A stretch of DNA of 28,462 bases from Planctomycetota bacterium (GTDB lineage: Bacteria; Planctomycetota; Phycisphaerae; WQYP01): contig JAJYGE010000029.1 in the NCBI GenBank assembly GCA_021785155.1, positions 1 to 28,462 on the forward strand, given 5' to 3'. A program made the translations under genes and the position numbers. The notes beneath the pieces are model-generated. The model saw only the letters and a list, made by a program, of their open reading frames with translations, had not been told where the DNA came from and made no database searches. Position 1 is the stretch's first letter, and every line of letters begins with the position of its first letter. Below are positions 1-9,582 of this stretch, in pieces.

Positions 1-517
1 CCAGTTTTCCGTTGATAAATACCACTGCATCTCGATACACCCCGCCAAAATTCAACCAGATTGTTTTGCCACGCGCCGAGTCCGGCACCCGGAACGTCCG
101 GTGGTACCACGCCGGATACACCGGCAGGTAACCATGTAAAGCATGACCATTTCCGTAGTTGTATTTGCCGGGACCCCGAACGAATTTTCCGCCGACAATA
201 TAATCATCCGGTAATTGTACAGGGGTCCACGATCCAGTTGGCCAGGGGCAGTGTAACTGTGACAGTTGCGACGCATTCAACACCGCAGCAGGTTTCCAGC
301 GCTTAAAGCCCGGCATTTTGTCTATCCGCCAATGCCGATCCAGCAACACAACGGTTCGTGCAGAGGTGCCATGCTGTCCAAGCACATGAGCCTGACCGCG
401 GTTCGACTGCACAACGCAAGCCAGCACCGTAATTAATAATGCCGCCGCACGCCACTTCCTCGGACTTGTCGACCGCACTTTTAATTGATCGTAGCCCGCT
501 GTAAGAATATTCAGCAC
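1..517 (-). CDS. Exported glycoside hydrolase family 2 enzyme (beta-galactosidase-like), partial, C-terminus missing
   Basis: The first 172 codons of an exported GH2 enzyme are present and the gene continues past the left edge. From the GTG at 517 the protein has a basic stretch (SPRKWR) and a hydrophobic core (AAALLITVLACVV), a Sec-type signal peptide. An N-terminal GH2 stretch follows (LDRHWRID, then VQLPDDYIV) and the start of the GH2 sugar-binding jelly roll (YPAWYHRTF, IWLNFGGVYRDAVVFINGKL). These blocks match the GH2 protein at 24672-27596 almost word for word, so the two are paralogues, but this one lacks the extra module inserted in that protein. I chose GTG 517 because AGGAG lies 7 nt upstream. 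An in-frame ATG at 562 lacks a ribosome binding site and sits at the predicted transcription start. Catalytic residues are outside the window, so substrate cannot be judged. Confidence 0.85.
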   Translation of the reverse strand, partial: MLNILTAGYDQLKVRSTSPRKWRAAALLITVLACVVQSNRGQAHVLGQHGTSARTVVLLDRHWRIDKMPGFKRWKPAAVLNASQLSQLHCPWPTGSWTPVQLPDDYIVGGKFVRGPGKYNYGNGHALHGYLPVYPAWYHRTFRVPDSARGKTIWLNFGGVYRDAVVFINGKL

Positions 518-567
518 ACACACACTCCTGTTCTGCAAGTCCGCCGACTTGGCATTTCTCATTGATT

Positions 568-596
568 ACTATATCCATCGGCAAAAGTCGTGAAAA
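568..596 (-). promoter_or_regulatory. Putative sigma70-type promoter for the left-edge GH2 gene
   Basis: Read on the minus strand, TTTTCA (596-591, 4/6 to TTGACA) and TATAGT (573-568, 5/6 to TATAAT) are separated by 17 nt. Transcription would begin near 561, giving a leader of about 44 nt before the GTG at 517 and making the ATG at 562 an unlikely start. This is a consensus match only. Confidence 0.35.
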
Positions 597-1047
597 GTTC
601 CTATTTTAATCAAAAGTAGTGACGATTTTCGTCATGCGATGTTTGGCACGGGGCACCCGTTTCATGATCGGGCGCATGCTGCTGTGATACTTAAATCATA
701 CGTGTGGACAACATACAGAGTTGCTACTTAATCTTTGGAATAGTTGCGCAATGACTTCTCTATTTGCACTGCAATCGCGGATGACGGCATGGCCACGATC
801 GGAGAATTCATAAGGGATATTGTGCGTCTGAAGCATGGGATGCGGCTGACTGGCCCCGTGCTTTCGGGTCAGGCGACGCCGGAGGCGATATTCGTGACGA
901 GCCGGTTTCTAATGGGTTATTTGTTCACTTCAAACATCACATTATATACAACGCATATTGACGTTTGCAATATTATATAATTAGTTCAACAAAGCGTTGC
1001 GGTTTATTTTCTATAACAATCCTTTCGGTGGCAACAATCGTGCTGGC
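597..1047. other. Intergenic stretch, no supported gene
   Basis: This AT-rich gap separates the methyltransferase gene from the left-edge GH2 gene, both on the minus strand. A 78-codon plus-strand frame (744-980, TTG start) has no ribosome binding site and no recognisable motif, and I do not accept it. The part around 930-1020 is especially AT-rich (repeated TATATA/ATATTA). I see no strong rho-independent terminator. Confidence 0.5.
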
Positions 1048-1671
1048 TCAGCAGCGGGTGACAGCCAGCGTTGCGGCGACAACTGAATGATTCATGCGAT
1101 AACGGATATCGGTCATTGTAAAGCCATTTTTTCGAGCAAGGTCCAACGTATCACGATTCAAGTGGCAGCCACCGGCAAATTGGCTCCACGTCGGTGTCAA
1201 TTTATTCTGAATCCAGGCTAACCAGGGCTGGTGCGACCTGATATGCTCCAACAATAACAGCATTCCTTCCGGGCGCAACACCCGGCGCACTTCTCGAAAG
1301 GCTATTTCGGGTTGCGGTATTGTGCAGAAAGCCAGCGTTGCAACCACCGTGTCAAAACTTGCCGGCGCAAAAGGCAGGTGCTGCGCATCGGTAACAAGCA
1401 TGATCCGAGGGGAAGAAAGATTGGCGCGATATATGGCGGCACGGCGCAACATGGATTCATTGGGATCGGTCAACACCAAGCGACAGTCATGATTATAATA
1501 TTGTAAATTGGCACCCGTACCACCGGCAATTTCCAATACCCGTCCGCGGGCCCTGCCAATGATCTCTTTGCGCCAGCGAGCCAGGCCGAGGCGTTCCAAG
1601 GGATACAGGCCGATATCATAAAATGCTGGCCACACCATATTTTTCCGCCTTGCTGAATCTGTGGCGTTCAT
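1048..1671 (-). CDS. Class I SAM-dependent methyltransferase (UbiE/METTL7-like)
   Basis: This 207-residue protein is a class I S-adenosylmethionine methyltransferase. Motif I is VLEIAGGTGANL (residues 45-56), the SAM-binding glycine loop, followed by the acidic strand end VLTDPNESML and a later VTDAQHLPF adenine-contact segment. The family-typical FDTVVATLAFCTIPQPE, REVRRVLRPEGMLLLLEHIRS and C-terminal CHLNRDTLDLARKNGF segments resemble the UbiE/Methyltransf_11 and METTL7/phospholipid N-methyltransferase group, where the LEHVRS and C-x-LxRxT pieces recur. The acceptor could be a lipid, quinone or small molecule and cannot be decided. The usual second glycine of motif I (GxGxG) reads AGGTG. 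It stands alone on the minus strand, with 358 nt separating it from the upstream VWA gene. A weak -10 (TATACT, 1699-1694) lies just upstream. Confidence 0.85.
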   Translation of the reverse strand: MNATDSARRKNMVWPAFYDIGLYPLERLGLARWRKEIIGRARGRVLEIAGGTGANLQYYNHDCRLVLTDPNESMLRRAAIYRANLSSPRIMLVTDAQHLPFAPASFDTVVATLAFCTIPQPEIAFREVRRVLRPEGMLLLLEHIRSHQPWLAWIQNKLTPTWSQFAGGCHLNRDTLDLARKNGFTMTDIRYRMNHSVVAATLAVTRC

Positions 1672-2030
1672 CGGTCACGCCCGCGAAGCATGCAGTATAG
1701 CTGAAAGGCTCCGGCATGGTCCAAAAATCCTTACAGGCCGAACGGTCATCCAGAAACCATTGAGCAGGGCAGAAACGGCAGCAACATTTCTTTCTGCCAG
1801 AGAATCAGGACGAAAGGTTGTAGGGGCGTGGCAATATGTCCGGGCGGGCTTCACAACTCCGCAACGTATGGCCTAACCTGGCCACGGGGTGTGTGACAGG
1901 TTGCGTGGCTCGTTGAACATTGAGCGAAACAATTGGCGGGCGATTGGCAACACATGACCAACCACCGTCCCGGCGCTACCTGGACGCTGCTCTTCCGGGA
2001 AAGTCAAGCAGGGGAAGATCACCTATCTGA
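1672..2030. other. Intergenic stretch between VWA operon and methyltransferase
   Basis: No convincing coding frame or RNA gene is seen here. It contains the short palindrome TGGCC-N6-GGCCA near 1869-1884 and, on the minus strand, a TATACT -10-like box (1699-1694) without a well-spaced -35. It probably holds the operon's end and the methyltransferase promoter. Confidence 0.45.
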
Positions 2031-4976
2031 CTATATCATTCCCGCGGATTTGCGAATCAGCCATTCCGCGGTCAGCAGGGTGATGAACAGGAGCATAAAC
2101 AGCACATGCAGCCAGAACGTTGACCGGCTGTGGGGGTGCGCGAAGAGGCTGGTGCTTTCCGGAAATGTAAGAATCTGTTTAACCGGCGGCATATCATCGG
2201 CCAGAATATCAGCAAAGGGACCGGGCAGCGCAATACCGCCGCCGGTGTTGGCGATCCGCTGCATCGCCGCTGGATCACTGGTGGTGTCGAGCATCTCGAG
2301 GTTGCCCGCGGATTTAACGCGTATGGTCAAGGATCGCACGGTTGCGGTAGGATCATTGAGCATGCGCGAATTCACTCCCGCTCCTTTCAGCGTGATGCGA
2401 TAACTGCCCGGGGGCAGGCCGGTAATCAGCCCGTTGTAATATCCCGGCACACCAGATTGCGGCATCATCGGGGCGGTAAATATTGTCGGCAACGCCGAGG
2501 TGGCAGTCGGCTGTGACGTTGCGGCAATGGCTGTGGCAACAGCCTGAAAATGGAGGTTTGATTCGGGCAACAACCGGTCATCAAGGACACGGGCCTGTAC
2601 CATCACTTTGCGTCCCTGGTCATAACTGGAATGATTGGTACCAAAGCGGACAAATCTTCCACCGGCCGGCAATTGTGATCCTGACGCCCAACGCAGCAAT
2701 TGTCCCAGAAACACATCCTCCACGTTGTAGCCCCGCACATAACGCAACCGCCAGAGTTGGTTACTGGCCAGATACATCACCCGTCCCGAACCCACAGACA
2801 TGGTGGTCAATAGCGCCCGACGCCGCGCCGCCTGTAAGGCGGAGATATTCCCGGCCTTGGCGACATTGGAATGAGCCTGTCCAGCGATTGCCCATAACAC
2901 CCGGGCGTTCGCGTGCGCCCGGGTATAGGCGCTGTGCCAGTACCAGCGCGGCATGGAGCGCCAGATGGCGCTGTCAGTTCGCCGATCCACTCCCAACCGC
3001 GACAAGCCGGACTGTATCCCCTGGGCCGTCAATGTCGGCAAAAAGCCGTTATTGTTCTGCTGCTTTAACAATGCGGGCGGCCAAACTGCTGTAAACTTGA
3101 TTGGGAAAAGCGTGGCCAGTGGCTCGTTGGCCCAATCGCGCGGCATAAATTCCTGCCCGGCGATTAATACCAGTGCCGCACCCTTGGTTCGCACCGCGTA
3201 GGATATGCCCTGCTGCGCCACCGGGGAAAGAGTGTCGCCCGGAATGTCTCCGAGAATAATAACATCAAATGCTTCCCAGGCTTTTCGGCCCACCGGTAGC
3301 TGCTGCGCCAAATAGCTTGGATTTTCCGGTGAGGCGACAACCGGTGGCGGCGGGGCAATGCCCGTAATGTCCGCGGGGTGCAACAGCACCGCCTGCAGAT
3401 GCACCCGCCGGCTGCGGGAAAAGTAATTGACCAGATACTGGTAATTCCACCCGGGCTGGTTGTCAATCAGCAGCACCTGAAGTTTGTCCCGCCGCACCGT
3501 TACCCGAAATGGCCGCGCCACGGCACGACGCATGGTCGAGGTCGGCAGAACTTTTACCATGTAGGCATACACTCCGGGGCCGGGGGGAAGATTTTTAAAC
3601 CGCACGGATTTGTACGCATCGGCAAGATGCGTTAAGAGCACCTGCCGCGCCTCAATGTGACCGTGGCGCAAAAGTTCCACTGTCACCGGCTTATCGGCCA
3701 GGGATCGCATGTGAATAATCGCGGTAACCTTGAGATATTGATGTTTGTATATCCATTGCGGCGCATCAACTGAATCAATGGAGACCCCTGGTGGCGCATG
3801 ATCCGATCCGATGCACAAGGTAAACGTCTTTACGTGGTGCATGGCCAGGAGCCGGGCTATTTCCGCCGGGTCGGCAGCCTCATTCTGCCGCCCATCGGAT
3901 ACCAGCAATACATCGGCCCGCCGCCCTTGTTCAATGCGGGCAGCGACGGCCAGCAGGGCCTGGCTGATATTGGTGCTGTTACCGGTCGGATTCATCGCGC
4001 TTTGCAGAACCGGCCTGGGATCTGTATACGGGGAGAATGGAACACCATACGCGGTTCCGGAAAAGCTGACAATATGCACGCTGTCACGTCGCATCAACTG
4101 CCGGATCGACGTATTACCGTTGGCCGCCCGTCGGGTCAAAACCGCCACGGCCAGTTGAGATCGCGTCAGTCCGGCCACATGCCGCAATGCCGCCGCCAGT
4201 GCCACATCGGATTTATGCGCCGCCAAAAAAGCCTGATCCGCCCGCGTGGCGCTGCGCTGCAGGGCCTGCAAGGCGTCCCGCAATTGAACGTTCACCGCGT
4301 TGTACGCCCCGACCGCCGCATCGGGTGCTGAGCCATTGGGATTGGAAGAGTTCATTTCCTGTCGCACCTCCTGACCGGCCTCATGCAGCAGACGCGATAT
4401 GCTTTTCGTGCGGCCATGACGGGCCAACCGACGGCCAAGGGTATTCAGCCGATCGGACCAGACACTTAGCTCGGCAATACTTTCGTGGCGCTGACGGCGG
4501 GCTTGCGCCATGGAGGCATTGGTGAATTGGTTATGCCGGTCCTTGAGCACCCGCAGTTGCTGCGCCAGCGAACTGAGGCGGGCGAGGCTTTTATCCAGGG
4601 TATCTTTATATTCGGGAACCAAGCCCAATGCGCAGGCCCAGCGAAGGTCATATTGCCCCCCCGCCTGAACATCGCGCACCGCCATGGATTTGCTGTGATC
4701 CAGCAACAGCCAGAGCTGGCCCGGCGACGTTTCCGAGCGCGTCCATTGCAAGGCCGGGCCGATTAACGCCACCGCCAGGAGCGCAAGCATTCCCACGCGC
4801 AGCATCGTCAGCCAGAGAATGATCCGGGGAGCGGCCAGATCTCGCTGCTGCTGGTAGAGATACACAATCAATGCCAACGTGCCCAAACCAATTACCGCCA
4901 GCAGCCACAGCGGCAGAGCCGGATGCAGCATCAAATGCGGATGACTTTGATGAAATTGCGGGGGCATTTTGGACAA
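2031..4976 (-). CDS. Large membrane-anchored VWA / GATase1-like protein
   Basis: This is a 981-residue membrane protein with a VWA domain. Two N-terminal membrane helices (about residues 21-41 and 52-75) precede the VWA start LWLLLDHSKSMAV, with metal-binding DxSxS at 93-97. The next VWA strands appear only near residue 275 (LAVAVL), because a helical, charged insertion of roughly 165 residues intervenes. The MIDAS threonine region (TGNSTNISQAL, 331-341) and VLLVSDGRQN (356-365) complete the fold. A Rossmann-like segment follows (LQVLLIDNQPGWNYQYL; DVIILGDIPGD; AALVLIAGQEFMP), resembling the class I glutamine-amidotransferase-like domain of such proteins, and a helix closes the C-terminus. 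The TTG at 4976 is supported by AAGGAAG 6 nt upstream; ATG 4967 is the alternative. It is the last gene of the MoxR operon, 16 nt after the BatA-type gene. Its exact role is unknown, probably envelope-associated. Confidence 0.85.
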   Translation of the reverse strand: MSKMPPQFHQSHPHLMLHPALPLWLLAVIGLGTLALIVYLYQQQRDLAAPRIILWLTMLRVGMLALLAVALIGPALQWTRSETSPGQLWLLLDHSKSMAVRDVQAGGQYDLRWACALGLVPEYKDTLDKSLARLSSLAQQLRVLKDRHNQFTNASMAQARRQRHESIAELSVWSDRLNTLGRRLARHGRTKSISRLLHEAGQEVRQEMNSSNPNGSAPDAAVGAYNAVNVQLRDALQALQRSATRADQAFLAAHKSDVALAAALRHVAGLTRSQLAVAVLTRRAANGNTSIRQLMRRDSVHIVSFSGTAYGVPFSPYTDPRPVLQSAMNPTGNSTNISQALLAVAARIEQGRRADVLLVSDGRQNEAADPAEIARLLAMHHVKTFTLCIGSDHAPPGVSIDSVDAPQWIYKHQYLKVTAIIHMRSLADKPVTVELLRHGHIEARQVLLTHLADAYKSVRFKNLPPGPGVYAYMVKVLPTSTMRRAVARPFRVTVRRDKLQVLLIDNQPGWNYQYLVNYFSRSRRVHLQAVLLHPADITGIAPPPPVVASPENPSYLAQQLPVGRKAWEAFDVIILGDIPGDTLSPVAQQGISYAVRTKGAALVLIAGQEFMPRDWANEPLATLFPIKFTAVWPPALLKQQNNNGFLPTLTAQGIQSGLSRLGVDRRTDSAIWRSMPRWYWHSAYTRAHANARVLWAIAGQAHSNVAKAGNISALQAARRRALLTTMSVGSGRVMYLASNQLWRLRYVRGYNVEDVFLGQLLRWASGSQLPAGGRFVRFGTNHSSYDQGRKVMVQARVLDDRLLPESNLHFQAVATAIAATSQPTATSALPTIFTAPMMPQSGVPGYYNGLITGLPPGSYRITLKGAGVNSRMLNDPTATVRSLTIRVKSAGNLEMLDTTSDPAAMQRIANTGGGIALPGPFADILADDMPPVKQILTFPESTSLFAHPHSRSTFWLHVLFMLLFITLLTAEWLIRKSAGMI

Positions 4977-4992
4977 CGATTACTTCCTTGGT

Positions 4993-7227
4993 TTAGTGTT
5001 CTAAAACAGTCATGGCCGATAATTGCGTCGCCGGCAAATCATCCGCGCGTGTAAGGCGGGCCATTTTCCGGCACTGCAGTGACTCCAGCACCAGCATCAG
5101 CAGTAACAGCAGCGCCAGCATCGGCCAGAGGCTTAAACTATGGCTGATGGTTCCCAGAACTGAAGCTATTTGATCCACCTTAATGTGCCGGCGGATGTAG
5201 TGGTGGCCCGTCAGCCATTGCATATCAGCTGCAGACAGTAAAGCCGGATTTAATTGCGTCATATCAATGTTGACATTGAAATAGTTATCCGGCCGCCCCG
5301 CCGACGGTTTGAAGGACAAGGTATAAAGTCCCGGCAATCCGGTATGATTCCAAGTAATGAGGTATTGACCGCCGGTTATCAGTTGCGGCGTTACGGCATG
5401 AATTAATCCGTGCGGATCAATGATAGACGCAGATTCAATGGCGGGGGTATCCGGGCCGGTCCACACAATTGGTTCGCCGGGATTCATGGATTGGCGGTTG
5501 GTCAACCGCCTGCCGCCCATAGCCAGTTCGTAGACCGTTTGATTCACCAGCGGAAGAAAACTTCCGGCCTGCAGAGGCCAATCATTCCAATGACCATCGA
5601 CCCCCGTGGTCCAGATCACCACGTTTCCACCGGAATCGCCCACCGGTTCGGATAACATCAACGGAGCGCCACTGGAAGTGACCAGCAGCACTTTTTCCAT
5701 GGCATTGGCGGCGGCGAATCCATTCCATTTGACCAGGGTCACATCCACAATCGCATTGCGTTTGAGTTGCCGCAATGGTCGGAGCATGGGATTGTTCGGA
5801 TCATGCAGGACAATGACGGGATGCCGTTTTCCCGCTGATTGAACCGCTCCCAGCGTGCCGATACTGAATCCCCCCCGCGGCAGAAGATCATTGACCAACG
5901 TTGTATTGGCGTTGCGGCCAAAAATAAACCAGACGCCTTTGCCGGAGCGAGCGAATGCATGGAGCCTGGAAATCAATCGTTCCGGCAGCGTGGAGGGGTC
6001 ATTGACGATCACCACCTGATACGCATTTAAATCCGCCTGCCGCGCCGCGCTGACGCTCATCACCACGGGTTTGGCCAAACCCAGGCTAAGCGAGGTCGAA
6101 GGCCGCAGTGCGGCCTTGAGAAATCGGCTGGCGCGCAAATTTCCCACCGTACCAAGTTGACTGTCAATTATTAATACCGGTATATGTTTCCATACCTGCA
6201 CCACCGCTCTGGACTCATTATCGGCGGCCAGCGCATCTTGAATACCTGTGCGCACCATCATCCAATGAGATCCCGCGGACGGAATCCGCAGGTGCATGAT
6301 TCCCGTGGTCGTGCGCCCGGCCTGGAGGCGCGGAATCATCAGATGATCCATCGGGGCACCATCATAAATCAGCTCAATCGGAATGGACCGCACCGGAAGA
6401 GGACCGGAATTGCTTACGCTGAAGAGAACATTGACGCGTCGGCCCACCCCGGGAAATGCGGGCTGAATATGCAACGGGCCGATGGCGATGTCGGACTGGA
6501 CGCCGTGCGGTATGACGGACAAATTAAATACGGCCAGATTGGGCGGAACCGCAGCGCCGCCATACGCCGCCTTCCACACCGCGGACTGCCGGGGTTTCCA
6601 GGAAACCGTCCGTTGATCTGAAACAACAAAAATGACTTTTTCAATCAAGGCCCCACGCTGCGCGACCCGCCGGGCTTGTTCGATGGCCGCCGGAATGGAG
6701 GCTCCCGCCATGCCCATGGGCAGATGATTCAGCGGATCAAGCAGCTTATGCCGCACCGCCGCGGTATCCGAGACTGGAATGGGAAAGGTGGTAAGACTGT
6801 ACGGGCGGTGTCCGGCTATCACGACGGAAAGCGAATCGGATCGGCTTAACTGTGCAACAATGCGTTTTACCACGCTGATTTCATGGGCGAAAACCGTCTG
6901 TCTTCCGTCACGAATGCCGGTGGAAAGGGAATGATCCAGTACCACCACCACATCCGCCGCAGCGCCACCGCCCAGTTGTTTGACCGCGCCGGCGGGCAAA
7001 ACAGGCCATGCCAGAAGCACCACCAGAATCAACAGCATCAACATGCGTAAGAGCAGCAACAGCCAATGATCAATGTCGCGACGTTTCTTTTTGTGTATAT
7101 CGCTGGGCCGAAGAAACATCATGGCCCCCCAATTCATGGGCGTCGTCTTCTGTCGATGTAAAAGATGAATAACGATTGGAATACCAACCGCCAGCAGTCC
7201 CGTGAGCAACAGTGGAATTTCAAACAT
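4993..7227 (-). CDS. BatA-type N-terminal domain / VWA membrane protein
   Basis: This 744-residue protein opens with the conserved BatA/aerotolerance N-terminal module: one hydrophobic helix ending in PIVIHLLHRQK, then NWGAMMFLRPS, a basic loop (KKKRRDIDHW) and a second helix (about 55-78). A VWA domain follows with DHSLS (residues 98-102) as the metal-binding DxSxS. The middle contains Ig-like and Rossmann-like segments (HIPVLIIDSQLGTVGNLRASRFLKAAL; YQVVIVNDPSTLPERLISRLHAF), and a hydrophobic helix lies near the C-terminus (SLWPMLALLLLLMLVLESL). GGAG stands 7 nt before the ATG, and the DUF58 gene ends 15 nt upstream, so the two are translated from one transcript. Such proteins accompany MoxR ATPases and DUF58 proteins and are thought to be VWA partners of the ATPase at the membrane. 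The specific process here is not known. Confidence 0.88.
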   Translation of the reverse strand: MFEIPLLLTGLLAVGIPIVIHLLHRQKTTPMNWGAMMFLRPSDIHKKKRRDIDHWLLLLLRMLMLLILVVLLAWPVLPAGAVKQLGGGAAADVVVVLDHSLSTGIRDGRQTVFAHEISVVKRIVAQLSRSDSLSVVIAGHRPYSLTTFPIPVSDTAAVRHKLLDPLNHLPMGMAGASIPAAIEQARRVAQRGALIEKVIFVVSDQRTVSWKPRQSAVWKAAYGGAAVPPNLAVFNLSVIPHGVQSDIAIGPLHIQPAFPGVGRRVNVLFSVSNSGPLPVRSIPIELIYDGAPMDHLMIPRLQAGRTTTGIMHLRIPSAGSHWMMVRTGIQDALAADNESRAVVQVWKHIPVLIIDSQLGTVGNLRASRFLKAALRPSTSLSLGLAKPVVMSVSAARQADLNAYQVVIVNDPSTLPERLISRLHAFARSGKGVWFIFGRNANTTLVNDLLPRGGFSIGTLGAVQSAGKRHPVIVLHDPNNPMLRPLRQLKRNAIVDVTLVKWNGFAAANAMEKVLLVTSSGAPLMLSEPVGDSGGNVVIWTTGVDGHWNDWPLQAGSFLPLVNQTVYELAMGGRRLTNRQSMNPGEPIVWTGPDTPAIESASIIDPHGLIHAVTPQLITGGQYLITWNHTGLPGLYTLSFKPSAGRPDNYFNVNIDMTQLNPALLSAADMQWLTGHHYIRRHIKVDQIASVLGTISHSLSLWPMLALLLLLMLVLESLQCRKMARLTRADDLPATQLSAMTVLEH

Positions 7228-7242
7228 GGTCAGCTCCGCACC

Positions 7243-8187
7243 TCATGCCCGGCGTCCCCGCATCCGATTGGCCAGATACAGTGACAACGCCTCATCAAAT
7301 GGCCGCGATGTGTTCAGCAGGCTGTAGCTGATATTCAAATCCGCGGCCGTGCGACGCAGCGTGGTCAAATGGGCCCGCACATTATCCAGATATTGCCGCC
7401 GCATCAGTGCGGGATCAAGCCGCATCCGATGCTCCGCGGCTTCCAGATTCTGAAACAAGGTCCATTTTCGGAACGGGAAGTTCAATTCATCATCCGCCAT
7501 GACATGCAGCATCAGCACCTCATGCCGGCGGTGTCGGAAATGATGCAGCGCACTGACCAGGGCATCCGGTGTTTCAAAAAAGTCGCTGATCATAATGACC
7601 AGTCCGCGTCGGGTAATCTGTTCGGCTATTTGATGCAGCAGTACGGCCAGACTTGATTCTCCACCGGCCTGCCGGGCTTCCAGCGCGTTGACAATGTTCA
7701 TCAGATGCGACGGCGTGGAGCGCGCCGGAATGAAATCACGTATGGCGTTGTCGGCCGTGAGCAACCCCACCGAATCCTGCTGGTGCAGCATTAAATAAGC
7801 CAGGCTGGCCGCTATGAATTGCCCATATCGGTATTTGGAAAGTTCCGCCTTTCCGCGATAGGCCATTGAGCCGCTGCAATCCAGAATAATAAAGGCGTGT
7901 AAATTGGTGGTTACTTCGTACTGCTTGATATAATAGCGATCGGATTTTGCCAATGCCCGCCAGTCAATGCGTTTGACATCATCGCCGGGCACATATTGAC
8001 GATGCTGCGCAAAGTCGATGGCAAAATCAATATGTTTGGATTTGTGCATGCCTTGAACATAGCCGTCCATGACCTGCCGCGCCACCATATCCAACCGACT
8101 TATTTGGGATAAGACTTTCGGATCCAATAGAGCGCGGGGAGCAATGCTTGCTGATAACGGATCGGAGCTGGCTGGAGATATAATCAT
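7243..8187 (-). CDS. DUF58 domain protein (VWA-like)
   Basis: This 314-residue soluble protein belongs to the DUF58 family. The family hallmark FAQHRQYVPGDDVKRIDWRALAK (residues about 59-81) is intact, followed by YYIKQYE and a VWA-type strand ILDCSGSM with the metal site DxSxS (103-107). LVIMISDFFE is the equivalent of the later VWA strand. No membrane helix or signal is seen, as expected for the short DUF58 form. It lies 76 nt downstream of the MoxR-type ATPase and 15 nt upstream of the BatA-type gene. MoxR ATPases and DUF58 proteins are a recurrent pair in which the ATPase is thought to remodel or activate a VWA-containing partner. The start is the ATG at 8187 with GGAA upstream. Confidence 0.92.
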   Translation of the reverse strand: MIISPASSDPLSASIAPRALLDPKVLSQISRLDMVARQVMDGYVQGMHKSKHIDFAIDFAQHRQYVPGDDVKRIDWRALAKSDRYYIKQYEVTTNLHAFIILDCSGSMAYRGKAELSKYRYGQFIAASLAYLMLHQQDSVGLLTADNAIRDFIPARSTPSHLMNIVNALEARQAGGESSLAVLLHQIAEQITRRGLVIMISDFFETPDALVSALHHFRHRRHEVLMLHVMADDELNFPFRKWTLFQNLEAAEHRMRLDPALMRRQYLDNVRAHLTTLRRTAADLNISYSLLNTSRPFDEALSLYLANRMRGRRA

Positions 8188-8263
8188 TTATTGCGTTCCA
8201 TCGCCTATTGTTCCGGTATTTCACGGCCAAGGCCCCGGCCACATCGCGTTGGGAAAAAAGCGT

Positions 8264-9391
<1,128 letters not shown>

Positions 9392-9582
9392 CGCTGCAAC
9401 TCCAAACCAATGATTTTATGTGCGGCCTTGGCCCGCCTGTCTTATAGTCTACCAGATACGCGGAAATTTTGGCGGCTGAATATTGTCGCATTCGCCTTGA
9501 CGATAAGGCTTGTCGATGATAGCTTCAAGCAAGTTAGGGACTCTGTATATTGAGCCTCACAAAGGACTGTAGGAGGTCATCC

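Noticed and set aside
744..980. 78-codon plus-strand open frame with TTG start
   Set aside because: There is no ribosome binding site, no motif or hydrophobic pattern and no support from neighbours; it lies in an AT-rich intergenic region.
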